A stretch of DNA of 64,000 nt from positions 14,074,001 through 14,138,000 of the forward strand of contig OZ176052.1 of the NCBI GenBank assembly GCA_964247055.1, read 5' to 3'. How positions within the stretch are numbered: position 1 is the first letter of the stretch; each line of letters begins with the position of its first letter. Source of the DNA: Paragordius varius (lineage: Eukaryota; Nematomorpha). The position numbers and the translations under genes were made by a program. The notes beneath the pieces were generated by a model, which worked only from the letters and a program-made list of their open reading frames with translations, made no database searches and was not told the origin of the DNA. Of this stretch, positions 1 to 12,395 are shown piece by piece.

Positions 1-51
1 TCAAATTTGGATTTTAGGTAGCCATTTTTATTTTTAAAATCGTATAAAATA

Positions 52-75
52 AATTTTTTAAATATTTAAAAAATT
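52..75. repeat. 24-bp perfect palindrome, one per monomer (first instance)
   Basis: Read as three 8-mers, AATTTTTT then AAATATTT then AAAAAATT, the 24 bases equal their own reverse complement. The dyad lies between 63 and 64 of the monomer. It recurs in nearly every monomer. Common variants break it slightly: AAAGAATTC in place of AAAAAATTC, AATGTTTAAA in place of AATATTTAAA, or TTTTTTTAATATTT. Such a sequence could extrude as a cruciform or bind a dimeric A/T-hook or homeodomain-like protein, which is inference. Confidence 0.9.
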
Positions 76-101
76 CATAAAAATTACATTTATAGTCCGA
101 T

Positions 102-118
102 CCCCAAAGTATTTGGGG
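102..118. repeat. CCCCAAA-n3-TTTGGGG inverted repeat (first instance)
   Basis: Seven-base arms CCCCAAA and TTTGGGG face each other around GTA here, and around ATA in most other copies. Roughly half of the monomers carry this form. The others have CCGATCTCGAAAATATTTGG or CCGATCTCGACAATATTTGG, where the left arm is lost. The two forms are usually linked to the preceding base pattern (TATAGTCCGAT with the CCCC form, TATACTCCGAT with the TCTCG form), so they mark monomer subfamilies. Rare recombinants such as TATACTCCGATCCCC (for example around 13,400 and 13,745) mix the two. Confidence 0.85.
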
Positions 119-3100
119 TGATGATGGAACTACCATAGGGCTACCCAAAAAAAATTATGGCGACATCACCTGATCAAATTTGGATTTTAGGTAGCCATTT
201 TTATTTTTAAAATCGTATAAAATAAATTTTTTAAATATTTAAAAAATTCATAAAAATTACATTTATACTCCGATCTCGACAATATTTGGGGTGATGATGG
301 AACTACCATAGGGCTACCCAAAAAAAATTATAGTGACATCACCTGATCAAATTTGGATTTTAGGTAGCCATTTTTATTTTTAAAATCGTATAAAATAAAT
401 TTTTTAAATATTTAAAAAATTCATAAAAATTACATTTATAGTCCGATCCCCAAAATATTTGGGGTGATGATGGAACAACCATAGGGCTACGCAAAAAAAA
501 TTATGGCGACATCACCTGATCAAATTTGGATTTTAGGTAGCCATTTTTATTTTTAAAATCGTATAAAATAAATTTTTTAAATATTTAAAAAATTCAAAAA
601 AATTACATTTATACTCCGATCTCGAAAATATTTGGGGTGATGATGGAACTACCATAGGGCTACCCAAAATAAATTATGGTGACATCACCTGATCAAATTT
701 GGACTTTAGGTAGCCATTTTTATTTTTAAAATCGTATAAAATAAATTTTTTAAATATTTAAAAAATTCATAAAAATTACATTTATACTCCGATCTCGAAA
801 ATATTTGGGGTGATGATGGAACTACCATAGGGCTACGCAAAAAAAATTATGGTGATATCACCTGATCAAATTTGGATTTTAGGTAGCCATTTTTATTTTT
901 AAAATCGTATAAAATAAATTTTTTAAATATTTAAAGAATTCATAAAAATTACATTTATAGTCCGATCCCCAAAGTATTTGGGGTGATGATGGAACTACCA
1001 TAGGGCTACCCAAAAAAATTATGGCGACATCACCTGATCAAATTTGGATTTTAGGTAGCCATTTTTATTTTTAAAATCGTATAAAATAAATTTTTTAAAT
1101 ATTTAAAAAATTCATAAAAATTACATTTATAGACCGATCTCGACAATATTTGGGGTGATGATGGAATTACCATGGGGCTACCCAAAAAAAATTATGGTGA
1201 CATCACCTGATCAAATTTGGATTTTAGGTAGCCATTTTTATTTTTAAAATCGTATAAAATAAATTTTTTAAATATTTAAAAAATTCAAAAAAATTACATT
1301 TATACTCCGATCTCGAAAATATTTGGGGTGATGATGGAACTACCATAGGGCTACCCAAAATAAATTATGGTGACATCACCTGATCAAATTTGGATTTTAG
1401 GTAGCCATTTTTATTTTTAAAATCCTATAAAATAAATTTTTTTAATATTTAAAAAATTTATAAAAATTACATTTATACTCCGATCTCGAAAATATTTGGG
1501 GTGATGATGGAACTACCATAGGGCTACGCAAAAAAAATTATGGTGACATCACCTGATCAAATTTGGATTTTAGGTAGCCATTTTTATTTTTAAAATCGTA
1601 TAAAATAAATTTTTTAAATATTTAAAGAATTCATAAAAATTACATTTATAGTCCGATCCCCAAAGTATTTGGGGTGATGATGGAACTACCATAGGGCTAC
1701 CCAAAAAAATTATGGCGACATCACCTGATCAAATTTGGATTTTAGGTAGCCATTTTTATTTTTAAAATCGTATAAAATAAATTTTTTAAATATTTAAAAA
1801 ATTCATAAAAATTACATTTATAGACCGATCTCGACAATATTTGGGGTGATGATGGAATTACCATGGGGCTACCCAAAAAAAATTATGGTGACATCACCTG
1901 ATCAAATTTGGATTTTAGGTAGCCATTTTTATTTTTAAAATCGTATAAAATAAATTTTTTAAATATTTAAAAAATTCAAAAAAATTACATTTATACTCCG
2001 ATCTCGAAAATATTTGGGGTGATGATGGAACTACCATAGGGCTACCCAAAATAAATTATGGTGACATCACCTGATCAAATTTGGATTTTAGGTAGCCATT
2101 TTTATTTTTAAAATCGTATAAAATAAATTTTTTAAATATTTAAAAAATTCATAAAAATTACATTTATACTCCGATCTCGAAAATATTTGGGGTGATGATG
2201 GAACTACCATAGGGCTACCCAAAAAAAATTATAGTGACATCACCTGATCAAATTTGGATTTTAGGTAGCCATTTTTATTTTTAAAATCGTATAAAATAAA
2301 TTTTTTAAATATTTAAAAAATTCAAAAAAATTACATTTATACTCCGATCTCGAAAATATTTGGGGTGATGATGGAACTACCATAGGGCTACCCAAAATAA
2401 ATTATGGTGACATCACCTGATCAAATTTGGACTTTAGGTAGCCATTTTTATTTTTAAAATCGTATAAAATAAATTTTTTAAATATTTAAAAAATTCATAA
2501 AAATACATTTATACTCCGATCTCGAAAATATTTGGGGTGATGATGGAACTACCATAGGGCTACGCAAAAAAAATTATGGTGACATCACCTGATCAAATTT
2601 GGATTTTAGGTAGCCATTTTTATTTTTAAAATCGTATAAAATAAATTTTTTAAATATTTAAAGAATTCATAAAAATTACATTTATAGTCCGATCCCCAAA
2701 GTATTTGGGGTGATGATGGAACTACCATAGGGCTACCCAAAAAAATTATGGCGACATCACCTGATCAAATTTGGATTTTAGGTAGCCATTTTTATTTTTA
2801 AAATCGTATAAAATAAATTTTTTAAATATTTAAAAAATTCATAAAAATTACATTTATAGACCGATCTCGACAATATTTGGGGTGATGATGGAATTACCAT
2901 GGGGCTACCCAAAAAAAATTATGGTGACATCACCTGATCAAATTTGGATTTTAGGTAGCCATTTTTATTTTTAAAATCGTATAAAATAAATTTTTTAAAT
3001 ATTTAAAAAATTCAAAAAAATTACATTTATACTCCGATCTCGAAAATATTTGGGGTGATGATGGAACTACCATAGGGCTACCCAAAATAAATTATGGTGA

Positions 3101-6100
3101 CATCACCTGATCAAATTTGGACTTTAGGTAGCCATTTTTATTTTTAAAATCGTATAAAATAAATTTTTTAAATATTTAAAAAATTCATAAAAATTACATT
3201 TATACTCCGATCTCGAAAATATTTGGGGTGATGATGGAACTACCATAGGGCTACGCAAAAAAAATTATGGTGACACCACCTGATCAAATTTGGATTTTAG
3301 GTAGCCATTTTTATTTTTAAAATCGTATAAAATTAATTTTTTTAATATTTAAAGAATTCATAAAAATTACATTTATAGTCCGATCCCCAAAGTATTTGGG
3401 GTGATGATGGAACTACCATAGGGCTACCCAAAAAAATTATAGCGACATCACCTGATCAAATTTGGATTTTAGGTAGCCATTTTTATTTTTAAAATCGTAT
3501 AAAATAAATTTTTTAAATATTTAAAAAATTCATAAAAATTACATTTATAGTCCGATCTCGACAATATTTGGGGTGATGATGGAATTACCATAGGGCTACC
3601 CAAAAAAAATTATGGTGACATCACCTGATCAAATTTGGATTTTAGGTAGCCATTTTTATTTTTAAAATCGTATAAAATAAATTTTTTAAATATTTAAAAA
3701 ATTCATAAAAATTACATTTATACTCCGATCTCGAAAATATTTGGGGTGATGATGGAACTACCATAGGGCTACCCAAAAAAAATTATGGTGACATCACCTG
3801 ATCAATTTTGGATTTTAGGTAGCCATTTTTATTTTTAAAATCGTATAAAATAAATTTTTTAAATATTTAAAAAATTCATAAAAATTACATTTATACTCCG
3901 ATCTCGAAAATATTTGGGGTGATGATGGAACTACCATAGGGCTACCCAAAAAAAATTATAGTGACATCACCTGATCAAATTTGGATTTTAGGTAGCCATT
4001 TTTATTTTTAAAATCGTATAAAATAAATTTTTTAAATATTTAAAAAATTCATAAAAATTACATTTATAGTCCGATCCCCAAAATATTTGGGGTGATGATG
4101 GAACTACCATAGGGCTACCCAAAAAAAAATATGGTGACATCACCTGATCAAATTTGGATTTTAGGTAGCCATTTTTATTTTTAAAATCATATAAAATAAA
4201 TTTTTTAAATATTTAAAAAATTCATAAAAATTACATTTATACTCCGATCTCGAAAATATTTGGGGTGATGATGGAACTACCATAGGGCTACCCAAAAAAA
4301 ATTATGGTGACATCACCTGATCAAATTTGGATTTTAGGTAGCCATTTTTATTTTTAAAATCGTATAAAATAAATTTTTTAAATATTTAAAAAATTCATAA
4401 AAATTACATTTATACTCCGATCTCGAAAATATTTGGGGTGATGATGGAACTACCATAGGGCTACCCAAAAAAAATTATAGTGACATCACCTGATCAAATT
4501 TGGATTTTAGGTAGCCATTTTTATTTTTAAAATCGTATAAAATAAATTTTTTAAATATTTAAAAAATTCAAAAAAATTACATTTATACTCCGATCTCGAA
4601 AATATTTGGGGTGATGATGGAACTACCATAGGGCTACCCAAAATAAATTATGGTGACATCACCTGATCAAATTTGGACTTTAGGTAGCCATTTTTATTTT
4701 TAAAATCGTATAAAATAAATTTTTTAAATATTTAAAAAATTCATAAAAATTACATTTATACTCCGATCTCGAAAATATTTGGGGTGATGATGGAACTACC
4801 ATAGGGCTACGCAAAAAAAATTATGGTGACATCAGCTGATCAAATTTGGATTTTAGGTAGCCATTTTTATTTTTAAAATCGTATAAAATAAATTTTTTAA
4901 ATATTTAAAGAATTCATAAAAATTACATTTATAGTCCGATCCCCAAAGTATTTGGGGTGATGATGGAACTACCATAGGGCTACCCAAAAAAATTATGGCG
5001 ACATCACCTGATCAAATTTGGATTTTAGGTAGCCATTTTTATTTTTAAAATCGTATAAAATAAATTTTTTAAATATTTAAAAAATTCATAAAAATTACAT
5101 TTATAGACCGATCTCGACAATATTTGGGGTGATGATGGAATTACCATGGGGCTACCCAAAAAAAATTATGGTGACATCACCTGATCAAATTTGGATTTTA
5201 GGTAGCCATTTTTATTTTTAAAATCGTATAAAATAAATTTTTTAAATATTTAAAAAATTCAAAAAAATTACATTTATACTCCGATCTCGAAAATATTTGG
5301 GGTGATGATGGAACTACCATAGGGCTACCCAAAATAAATTATGGTAACATCACCTGATCAAATTTGGACTTTAGGTAGCCATTTTTATTTTTAAAATCGT
5401 ATAAAATAAATTTTTTAAATATTTAAAAAATTCATAAAAATTACATTTATACTCCGATCTCGAAAATATTTGGGGTGATGATGGAACTACCATAGGGCTA
5501 CGCAAAAAAAATTATGGTGACATCACCTGATCAAATTTGGATTTTAGGTAGCCATTTTTATTTTTAAAATCGTATAAAATTAATTTTTTTAATATTTAAA
5601 GAATTCATAAAAATTACATTTATAGTCCGATCCCCAAAGTATTTGGGGTGATGATGGAACTACCATAGGGCTACCCAAAAAAATTATGGCGACATCACCT
5701 GATCAAATTTGGATTTTAGGTAGCCATTTTTATTTTTAAAATCGTATAAAATAAATTTTTTAAATATTTAAAAAATTCATAAAAATTACATTTATAGTCC
5801 GATCTCGACAATATTTGGGGTGATGATGGAATTACCATAGGGCTACCCAAAAAAAATTATGGTGACATCACCTGATCAAATTTGGATTTTAGGTAGCCAT
5901 TTTTATTTTTAAAATCGTATAAAATAAATTTTTTAAATATTTAAAAAATTCATAAAAATTACATTTATACTCCGATCTCGAAAATATTTGGGGTGATGAT
6001 GGAACTACCATAGGGCTACCCAAAAAAAATTATGGTGACATCACCTGATCAATTTTGGATTTTAGGTAGCCATTTTTATTTTTAAAATCGTATAAAATAA

Positions 6101-8020
6101 ATTTTTTAAATATTTAAAAAATTCATAAAAATTACATTTATACTCCGATCTCGAAAATATTTCGGGTGATGATGGAACTACCATAGGGCTACCCAAAAAA
6201 AATTATAGTGACATCACCTGATCAAATTTGGATTTTAGGTAGCCATTTTTATTTTTAAAATCGTATAAAATAAATTTTTTAAATATTTAAAAAATTCATA
6301 AAAATTACATTTATAGTCCGATCCCCAAAATATTTGGGGTGATGATGGAACTACCATAGGGCTACCCAAAAAAAAATATGGTGACATCACCTGATCAAAT
6401 TTGGATTTTAGGTAGCCATTTTTATTTTTAAAATCATATAAAATAAATTTTTTAAATATTTAAAAAATTCATAAAAATTACATTTATACTCCGATCTCGA
6501 AAATATTTGGGGTGATGATGGAATTACCATAGGGCTACCCAAAAAAAATTATGGTGACATCACCTGATCAAATTTGGATTTTAGGTAGCCATTTTTATTT
6601 TTAAAATCGTATAAAATAAATTTTTTAAATATTTAAAAAATTCATAAAAATTACATTTATACTCCGATCTCGAAAATATTTGGGGTGATGATGGAACTAC
6701 CATAGGGCTACCCAAAAAAAATTATAGTGACATCACCTGATCAAATTTGGATTTTAGGTAGCCATTTTTATTTTTAAAATCGTATAAAATAAATTTTTTA
6801 AATATTTAAAAAATTCAAAAAAATTACATTTATACTCCGATCTCGAAAATATTTGGGGTGATGATGGAACTACCATAGGGCTACCCAAAATAAATTATGG
6901 TGACATCACCTGATCAAATTTGGACTTTAGGTAGCCATTTTTATTTTTAAAATCGTATAAAATAAATTTTTTAAATATTTAAAAAATTCATAAAAATTAC
7001 ATTTATACTCCGATCTCGAAAATATTTGGGGTGATGATGGAACTACCATAGGGCTACGCAAAAAAAATTATGGTGACATCACCTGATCAAATTTGGATTT
7101 TAGGTAGCCATTTTTATTTTTAAAATCGTATAAAATAAATTTTTTAAATATTTAAAGAATTCATAAAAATTACATTTATAGTCCGATCCCCAAAGTATTT
7201 GGGGTGACGATGGAACTACCATAGGGCTACCCAAAAAAATTATGGCGACATCACCTGATCAAATTTGGATTTTAGGTAGCCATTTTTATTTTTAAAATCG
7301 TATAAAATAAATTTTTTAAATATTTAAAAAATTCATAAAAATTACATTTATAGACCGATCTCGACAATATTTGGGGTGATGATGGAATTACCATAGGGCT
7401 ACCCAAAAAAAATTATGGTGACATCACCTGATCAAATTTGGATTTTAGGTAGCCATTTTTATTTTTAAAATCGTATAAAATAAATTTTTTAAATATTTAA
7501 AAAATTCAAAAAAATTCCATTTATACTCCGATCTCGAAAATATTTGGGGTGATGATGGAACTACCATAGGGCTACCCAAAATAAATTATGGTGACATCAC
7601 CTGATCAAATTGGACTTTAGGTAGCCATTTTTATTTTTAAAATCGTATAAAATAAATTTTTTAAATATTTAAAAAATTCATAAAAATTACATTTATACTC
7701 CGATCTCGAAAATATTTGGGGTGATGATGGAACTACCATAGGGCTACGCAAAAAAAATTATGGTGACATCACCTGATCAAATTTGGATTTTAGGTAGCCA
7801 TTTTTATTTTTAAAATCGTATAAAATAAATTTTTTAAATATTTAAAGAATTCATAAAAATTACATTTATAGTCCGATCCCCAAAGTATTTGGGGTGATGA
7901 TGGAACTACCATAGGGCTACCCAAAAAAATTATGGCGACATCACCTGATCAAATTTGGATTTTAGGTAGCCATTTTTATTTTTTAAATCGTATAAAATAA
8001 ATTTTTTAAATATTTAAAAA

Positions 8021-10786
8021 ATTAATAAAAATTACATTTATAGTCCGATCTCGACAATATTTGGGGTGATGATGGAATTACCATAGGGCTACCCAAAAAA
8101 AATTATGGTGACATCACCTGATCAAATTTGGATTTTAGGTAGCCATTTTTATTTTTAAAATCGTATAAAATAAATTTTTTAAATATTTAAAAAATTCATA
8201 AAAATTACATTTATACTCCGATCTCGAAAATATTTGGGGTGATGATGGAACTACCATAGGGCTACCCAAAAAAAATTATGGTGACATCACCTGATCAATT
8301 TTGGATTTTAGGTAGCCATTTTTATTTTTCAAATCGTATAAAATAAATTTTTTAAATATTTAAAAAATTCAAAAAAATTACATTTATACTCCGATCTCGA
8401 CAATATTTGGGGTGATGATGGAATTACCATAGGGCTACCCAAAAAAAATTATGGTGACATCACCTGATCAAATTTGGATTTTAGGTAGCCATTTTTATTT
8501 TTAAAATCGTATAAAATAAATTTTTTAAATATTTAAAAAATTCATAAAAATTACATTTATACTCCGATCTCGAAAATATTTGGGGTGATGATGGAACTAC
8601 CATAGGGCTACCCAAAAAAAATTATGGTGACATCACCTGATCAAATTTGGATTTTAGGTAGCCATTTTTATTTTTAAAATCGAATAAAATAAATTTTTTA
8701 AATATTTAAAAAATTCATAAAAATTACATTTATACTCCGATCTCGAAAATATTTGGGGTGATGATGGAACTACCATAGGGCTACCCAAAAAAAATTATAG
8801 TGACATCACCTGATCAAATTTGGATTTTAGGTAGCCATTTTTATTTTTAAAATCGTATAAAATAAATTTTTTAAATATTAAAAAAATTCATAAAAATTAC
8901 ATTTATAGTCCGATCCCCAAAATATTTGGGGTGATGATGGAATTACCATAGGGCTACCCAAAAAAAATTATGGTGACATCACCTGATCAAATTTGGATTT
9001 TAGGTAGCCATTTTTATTTTTAATATCGTATAAAATAAATTTTTTAAATATTTAAAAAATTCATAAAAATTACATTTATAGTCTGATCCCCAAAATATTT
9101 GAGGTGATGATGGAACAACCATAGGGCTACGCAAAAAAAATTTAGCGACATCACCTGATCAAATTTGGATTTTAGGTAGCCATTTTTATTTTTAAAATCG
9201 TATAAAATAAATTTTTTAAATATTTAAAAAATTCAAAAAAATTACATTTATACTCCGATCTCGAAAATATTTGGGGTGATGATGGAACTACCATAGGGCT
9301 ACCCAAAAAAAATTATGGCGACATCACCTGATCAAATTTGGATTTTAGGTAGCCATTTTTATTTTTAAAATCGTATAAAATAAATTTTTTAAATATTTAA
9401 AAAATTAATAAAAATTACATTTATAGTCCGATCTCGACAATATTTGGGGTGATGATGGAATTACCATAGGGCTACCCAAAAAAAATTATGGTGACATCAC
9501 CTGATCAAATTTGGATTTTAGGTAGCCATTTTTATTTTTAAAATCGTATAAAATAAATTTTTTAAATATTTAAAAAATTCATAAAAATTACATTTATACT
9601 CCGATCTCGAAAATATTTGGGGTGATGATGGAACTACCATAGGGCTACCCAAAAAAAATTATGGTGACATCACCTGATCAATTTTGGATTTTAGGTAGCC
9701 ATTTTTATTTTTCAAATCGTATAAAATAAATTTTTTAAATATTTAAAAAATTCAAAAAAATTACATTTATACTCCGATCTCGACAATATTTGGGGTGATG
9801 ATGGAATTACCATAGGGCTACCCAAAAAAAATTATGGTGACATCACCTGATCAAATTTGGATTTTAGGTAGCCATTTTTATTTTTAAAATCGTATAAAAT
9901 AAATTTTTTAAATATTTAAAAAATTCATAAAAATTACATTTATACTCCGATCTCGAAAATATTTGGGGTGATGATGGAACTACCATAGGGCTACCCAAAA
10001 AAAATTATGGTGACATCACCTGATCAAATTTGGATTTTAGGTAGCCATTTTTATTTTTAAAATCGAATAAAATAAATTTTTTAAATATTTAAAAAATTCA
10101 TAAAAATTACATTTATACTCCGATCTCGAAAATATTTGGGGTGATGATGGAACTACCATAGGGCTACCCAAAAAAAATTATAGTGACATCACCTGATCAA
10201 ATTTGGATTTTAGGTAGCCATTTTTATTTTTAAAATCGTATAAAATAAATTTTTTAAATATTAAAAAAATTCATAAAAATTACATTTATAGTCCGATCCC
10301 CAAAATATTTGGGGTGATGATGGAATTACCATAGGGCTACCCAAAAAAAATTATGGTGACATCACCTGATCAAATTTGGATTTTAGGTAGCCATTTTTAT
10401 TTTTAATATCGTATAAAATAAATTTTTTAAATATTTAAAAAATTCATAAAAATTACATTTATAGTCTGATCCCCAAAATATTTGAGGTGATGATGGAACA
10501 ACCATAGGGCTACGCAAAAAAAATTTAGCGACATCACCTGATCAAATTTGGATTTTAGGTAGCCATTTTTATTTTTAAAATCGTATAAAATAAATTTTTT
10601 AAATATTTAAAAAATTCAAAAAAATTACATTTATACTCCGATCTCGAAAATATTTGGGGTGATGATGGAACTACCATAGGGCTACCCAAAAAAAATTATG
10701 GCGACATCACCTGATCAAATTTGGATTTTAGGTAGCCATTTTTATTTTTAAAATCGTATAAAATAAATTTTTTAAATATTTAAAAA
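8021..10786 (+). repeat. 8-monomer tandem duplication, 1,383 bp x 2
   Basis: Rare markers repeat at a fixed 1,383-bp distance: ATTAATAAAA at 8021 and 9404, and GTCTGATCCC at 9081 and 10,464. The motifs TTTCAAATCG, ATCGAATAAAA and AATATTAAAAAAATTC repeat in the same order. The step is eight monomers minus one base. The corresponding place in the second large copy (about 48.2-49.6 kb) holds this block only once, so the doubling arose, or was lost, after the large duplication. The edges are set by the ATTAATA marker and could shift by part of a monomer. Confidence 0.88.
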
Positions 10787-12359
10787 ATTCATAAAAATTA
10801 CATTTATAGTCCGATCCCCAAAATATTTGGGGTGATGATGGAACTACCATAGGGCTACCCAAAAAAAATTATAGTGACATCACCTGATCAAATTTGGATT
10901 TTAGGTAGCCATTTTTATTTTTAAAATCGTATAAAATAAATTTTTTAAATATTTAAAAAATTCAAAAAAATTACATTTATACTCCGATCTCGAAAATATT
11001 TGGGGTGATGATGGAACTACCATAGGGCTACCCAAAAAAAATTATAGTGACATCACCTGATCAAATTTGGATTTTAGGTAGCCATTTTTATTTTTAAAAT
11101 CGTATAAAATAAATTTTTTAAATATTTAAAAAATTCATAAAAATTACATTTATAGTCCGATCCCCAAAATATTTGGGGTGATGATGGAATTACCATAGGG
11201 CTACCCAAAAAAAATTATGGTGACATCACCTGATCAAATTTGGATTTTAGGTAGCCATTTTTATTTTTAATATCGTATAAAATAAATTTTTTAAATATTT
11301 AAAAAATTCAAAAAAATTACATTTATACTCCGATCTCGAAAATATTTGGGGTGATGATGGAACTACCATAGGGCTACCCAAAAAAAATTATGGCGACATC
11401 ACCAGATCAAATTTGGATTTTAGGTAACCATTTTTATTTTTAATATCGTATAAAATAAATTTTTTAAATATTTAAAAAATTCATAAAAATTACATTTATA
11501 GTCCGATCCCCAAAATATTTGGGGTGATGATGGAACTACCATAGGGCTACCCAAAAAAAATTATAGTGACATCACCTGATCAAATTTAGATTTTAGGTAG
11601 CCATTTTAATTTTTAAAATCGTATAAAATAAATTTTTTAAATATTTAAAAAATTCAAAAAAATTACATTTTAACTCCGATCTCGAAAATATTTGGGGTGA
11701 TGATGGAACTACCATAGGGCTACCCAAAAAAAATTATGGCGACATCACCTGATCAAATTTGGATTTTAGGTAGCCATTTTTATTTTTAAAATCGTATAAA
11801 ATAAATTTTTTAAATATTTAAAAAATTCATAAAAATTACATTTATAGTCCGATCCCCAAAATATTTGAGGTGATGATGTAACAACCATAGGGCTACGCAA
11901 AAAAAATTTAGCGACATCACCTGATCAAATTTGGATTTTAGGTAGCCATTTTTATTTTTAAAATCGTATAAAATAAATTTTTTAAATATTTAAAAAATTC
12001 AAAAAAATTACATTTATACTCCGATCTCGAAAATATTTGGGGTGATGATGGAACTACTATAGGGCTACCCAAAAAAAATTATGGCGACATCACCTGATCA
12101 AATTTGGATTTTAGGTAGCCATTTTTATTTTTAAAATCGTATAAAATAAATTTTTTAAATATTTAAAAAATTCATAAAAATTACATTTATACTCCGATCT
12201 CGAAAATATTTGGGGTGATGATGGAACTACCATAGGGCTACCCAAAAAAAATTATAGTGACATCACCTGATCAAATTTGGATTTTAGGTAGCCATTTTTA
12301 TTTTTAAAATCGTATAAAATAAATTTTTTAAATATTTAAAAAATTCATAAAAATTACAT

Positions 12360-12395
12360 TTATAGTCCGATCACAATATTTGGTATGATGATGGA
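12360..12395 (+). repeat. Variant monomer box, CCGATCACAATATTTGGTATG
   Basis: The CCCC-form box has lost bases and reads CGATCACAATATTTGG, so the CCCCAAA arm is destroyed. The TTTGGGG arm is TTTGGTA here. The same form is found at about 21,343, 52,424 and 61,395. A related form with an intact TTTGGGG arm occurs at about 22,547. It is useful as a tag for the duplicated blocks. Confidence 0.85.

Larger units (their letters stand above)
1..173 (+). repeat. Reference satellite monomer
   Basis: First full monomer, used here as the coordinate standard. It has 48 G+C of 173 (about 28%). Visible internal structure: (a) inverted pair GGTAGCC (17-23) and GGCTACC (139-145); (b) perfect 24-bp palindrome at 52-75, built as AATTTTTT, AAATATTT, AAAAAATT; (c) inverted repeat CCCCAAA (102-108) and TTTGGGG (112-118) around a 3-nt loop; (d) inverted pair GGTGATG (117-123) and CATCACC (164-170); (e) TGATCA across the junction (171-176). 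G+C is concentrated in the right half, leaving about 20-95 almost pure A/T. This copy has the CCCCAAAGTATTTGGGG form of element (c). The start is arbitrary because the window opens there. Confidence 0.95.
1..8020 (+). repeat. 13-monomer higher-order repeat, 2,247 bp
   Basis: The rare variant AAAGAATTC, which replaces AAAAAATTC in the palindrome, starts at 933, 1624, 2660, 3351, 4907, 5598, 7154 and 7844. The spacings are 691, 1036, 691, 1556, 691, 1556 and 690 bp. These equal 4, 6, 4, 9, 4, 9 and 4 monomers. From 2660 on, the pattern 4+9 repeats as a 2,247-bp unit (2660 to 4907 to 7154; 3351 to 5598), so this is a 13-monomer HOR. The first interval set (4+6) is a shortened 10-monomer form. 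Other markers ride along in the same order after each AAAGAATTC monomer: TAGACCGATCTCGAC with ATGGGGCTACC, then CCCAAAATAAATT with GGACTTTAGG, then CTACGCAAAA. The left edge lies outside the window. Confidence 0.88.

Noticed and set aside
42-53. TATA-box-like TATAAAAT and AATAAA signal in each monomer
   Set aside because: Both are present at about 43-53 of nearly every monomer, but such words are expected in sequence with over 70% A+T and no transcription unit is visible. Transcription of the array cannot be judged from sequence.
1301-1340. CENP-B-box-like TTCG...CGG on the reverse strand of the TCTCG monomers
   Set aside because: TTTTCGAGATCGGAGT lacks the required spacing and the CGGG end of the CENP-B box core (TTCG-n4-A-n2-CGGG).
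8021-10786. Replication origin or autonomously replicating A/T element
   Set aside because: A/T richness is uniform along the array; nothing sets this block apart except its duplication.
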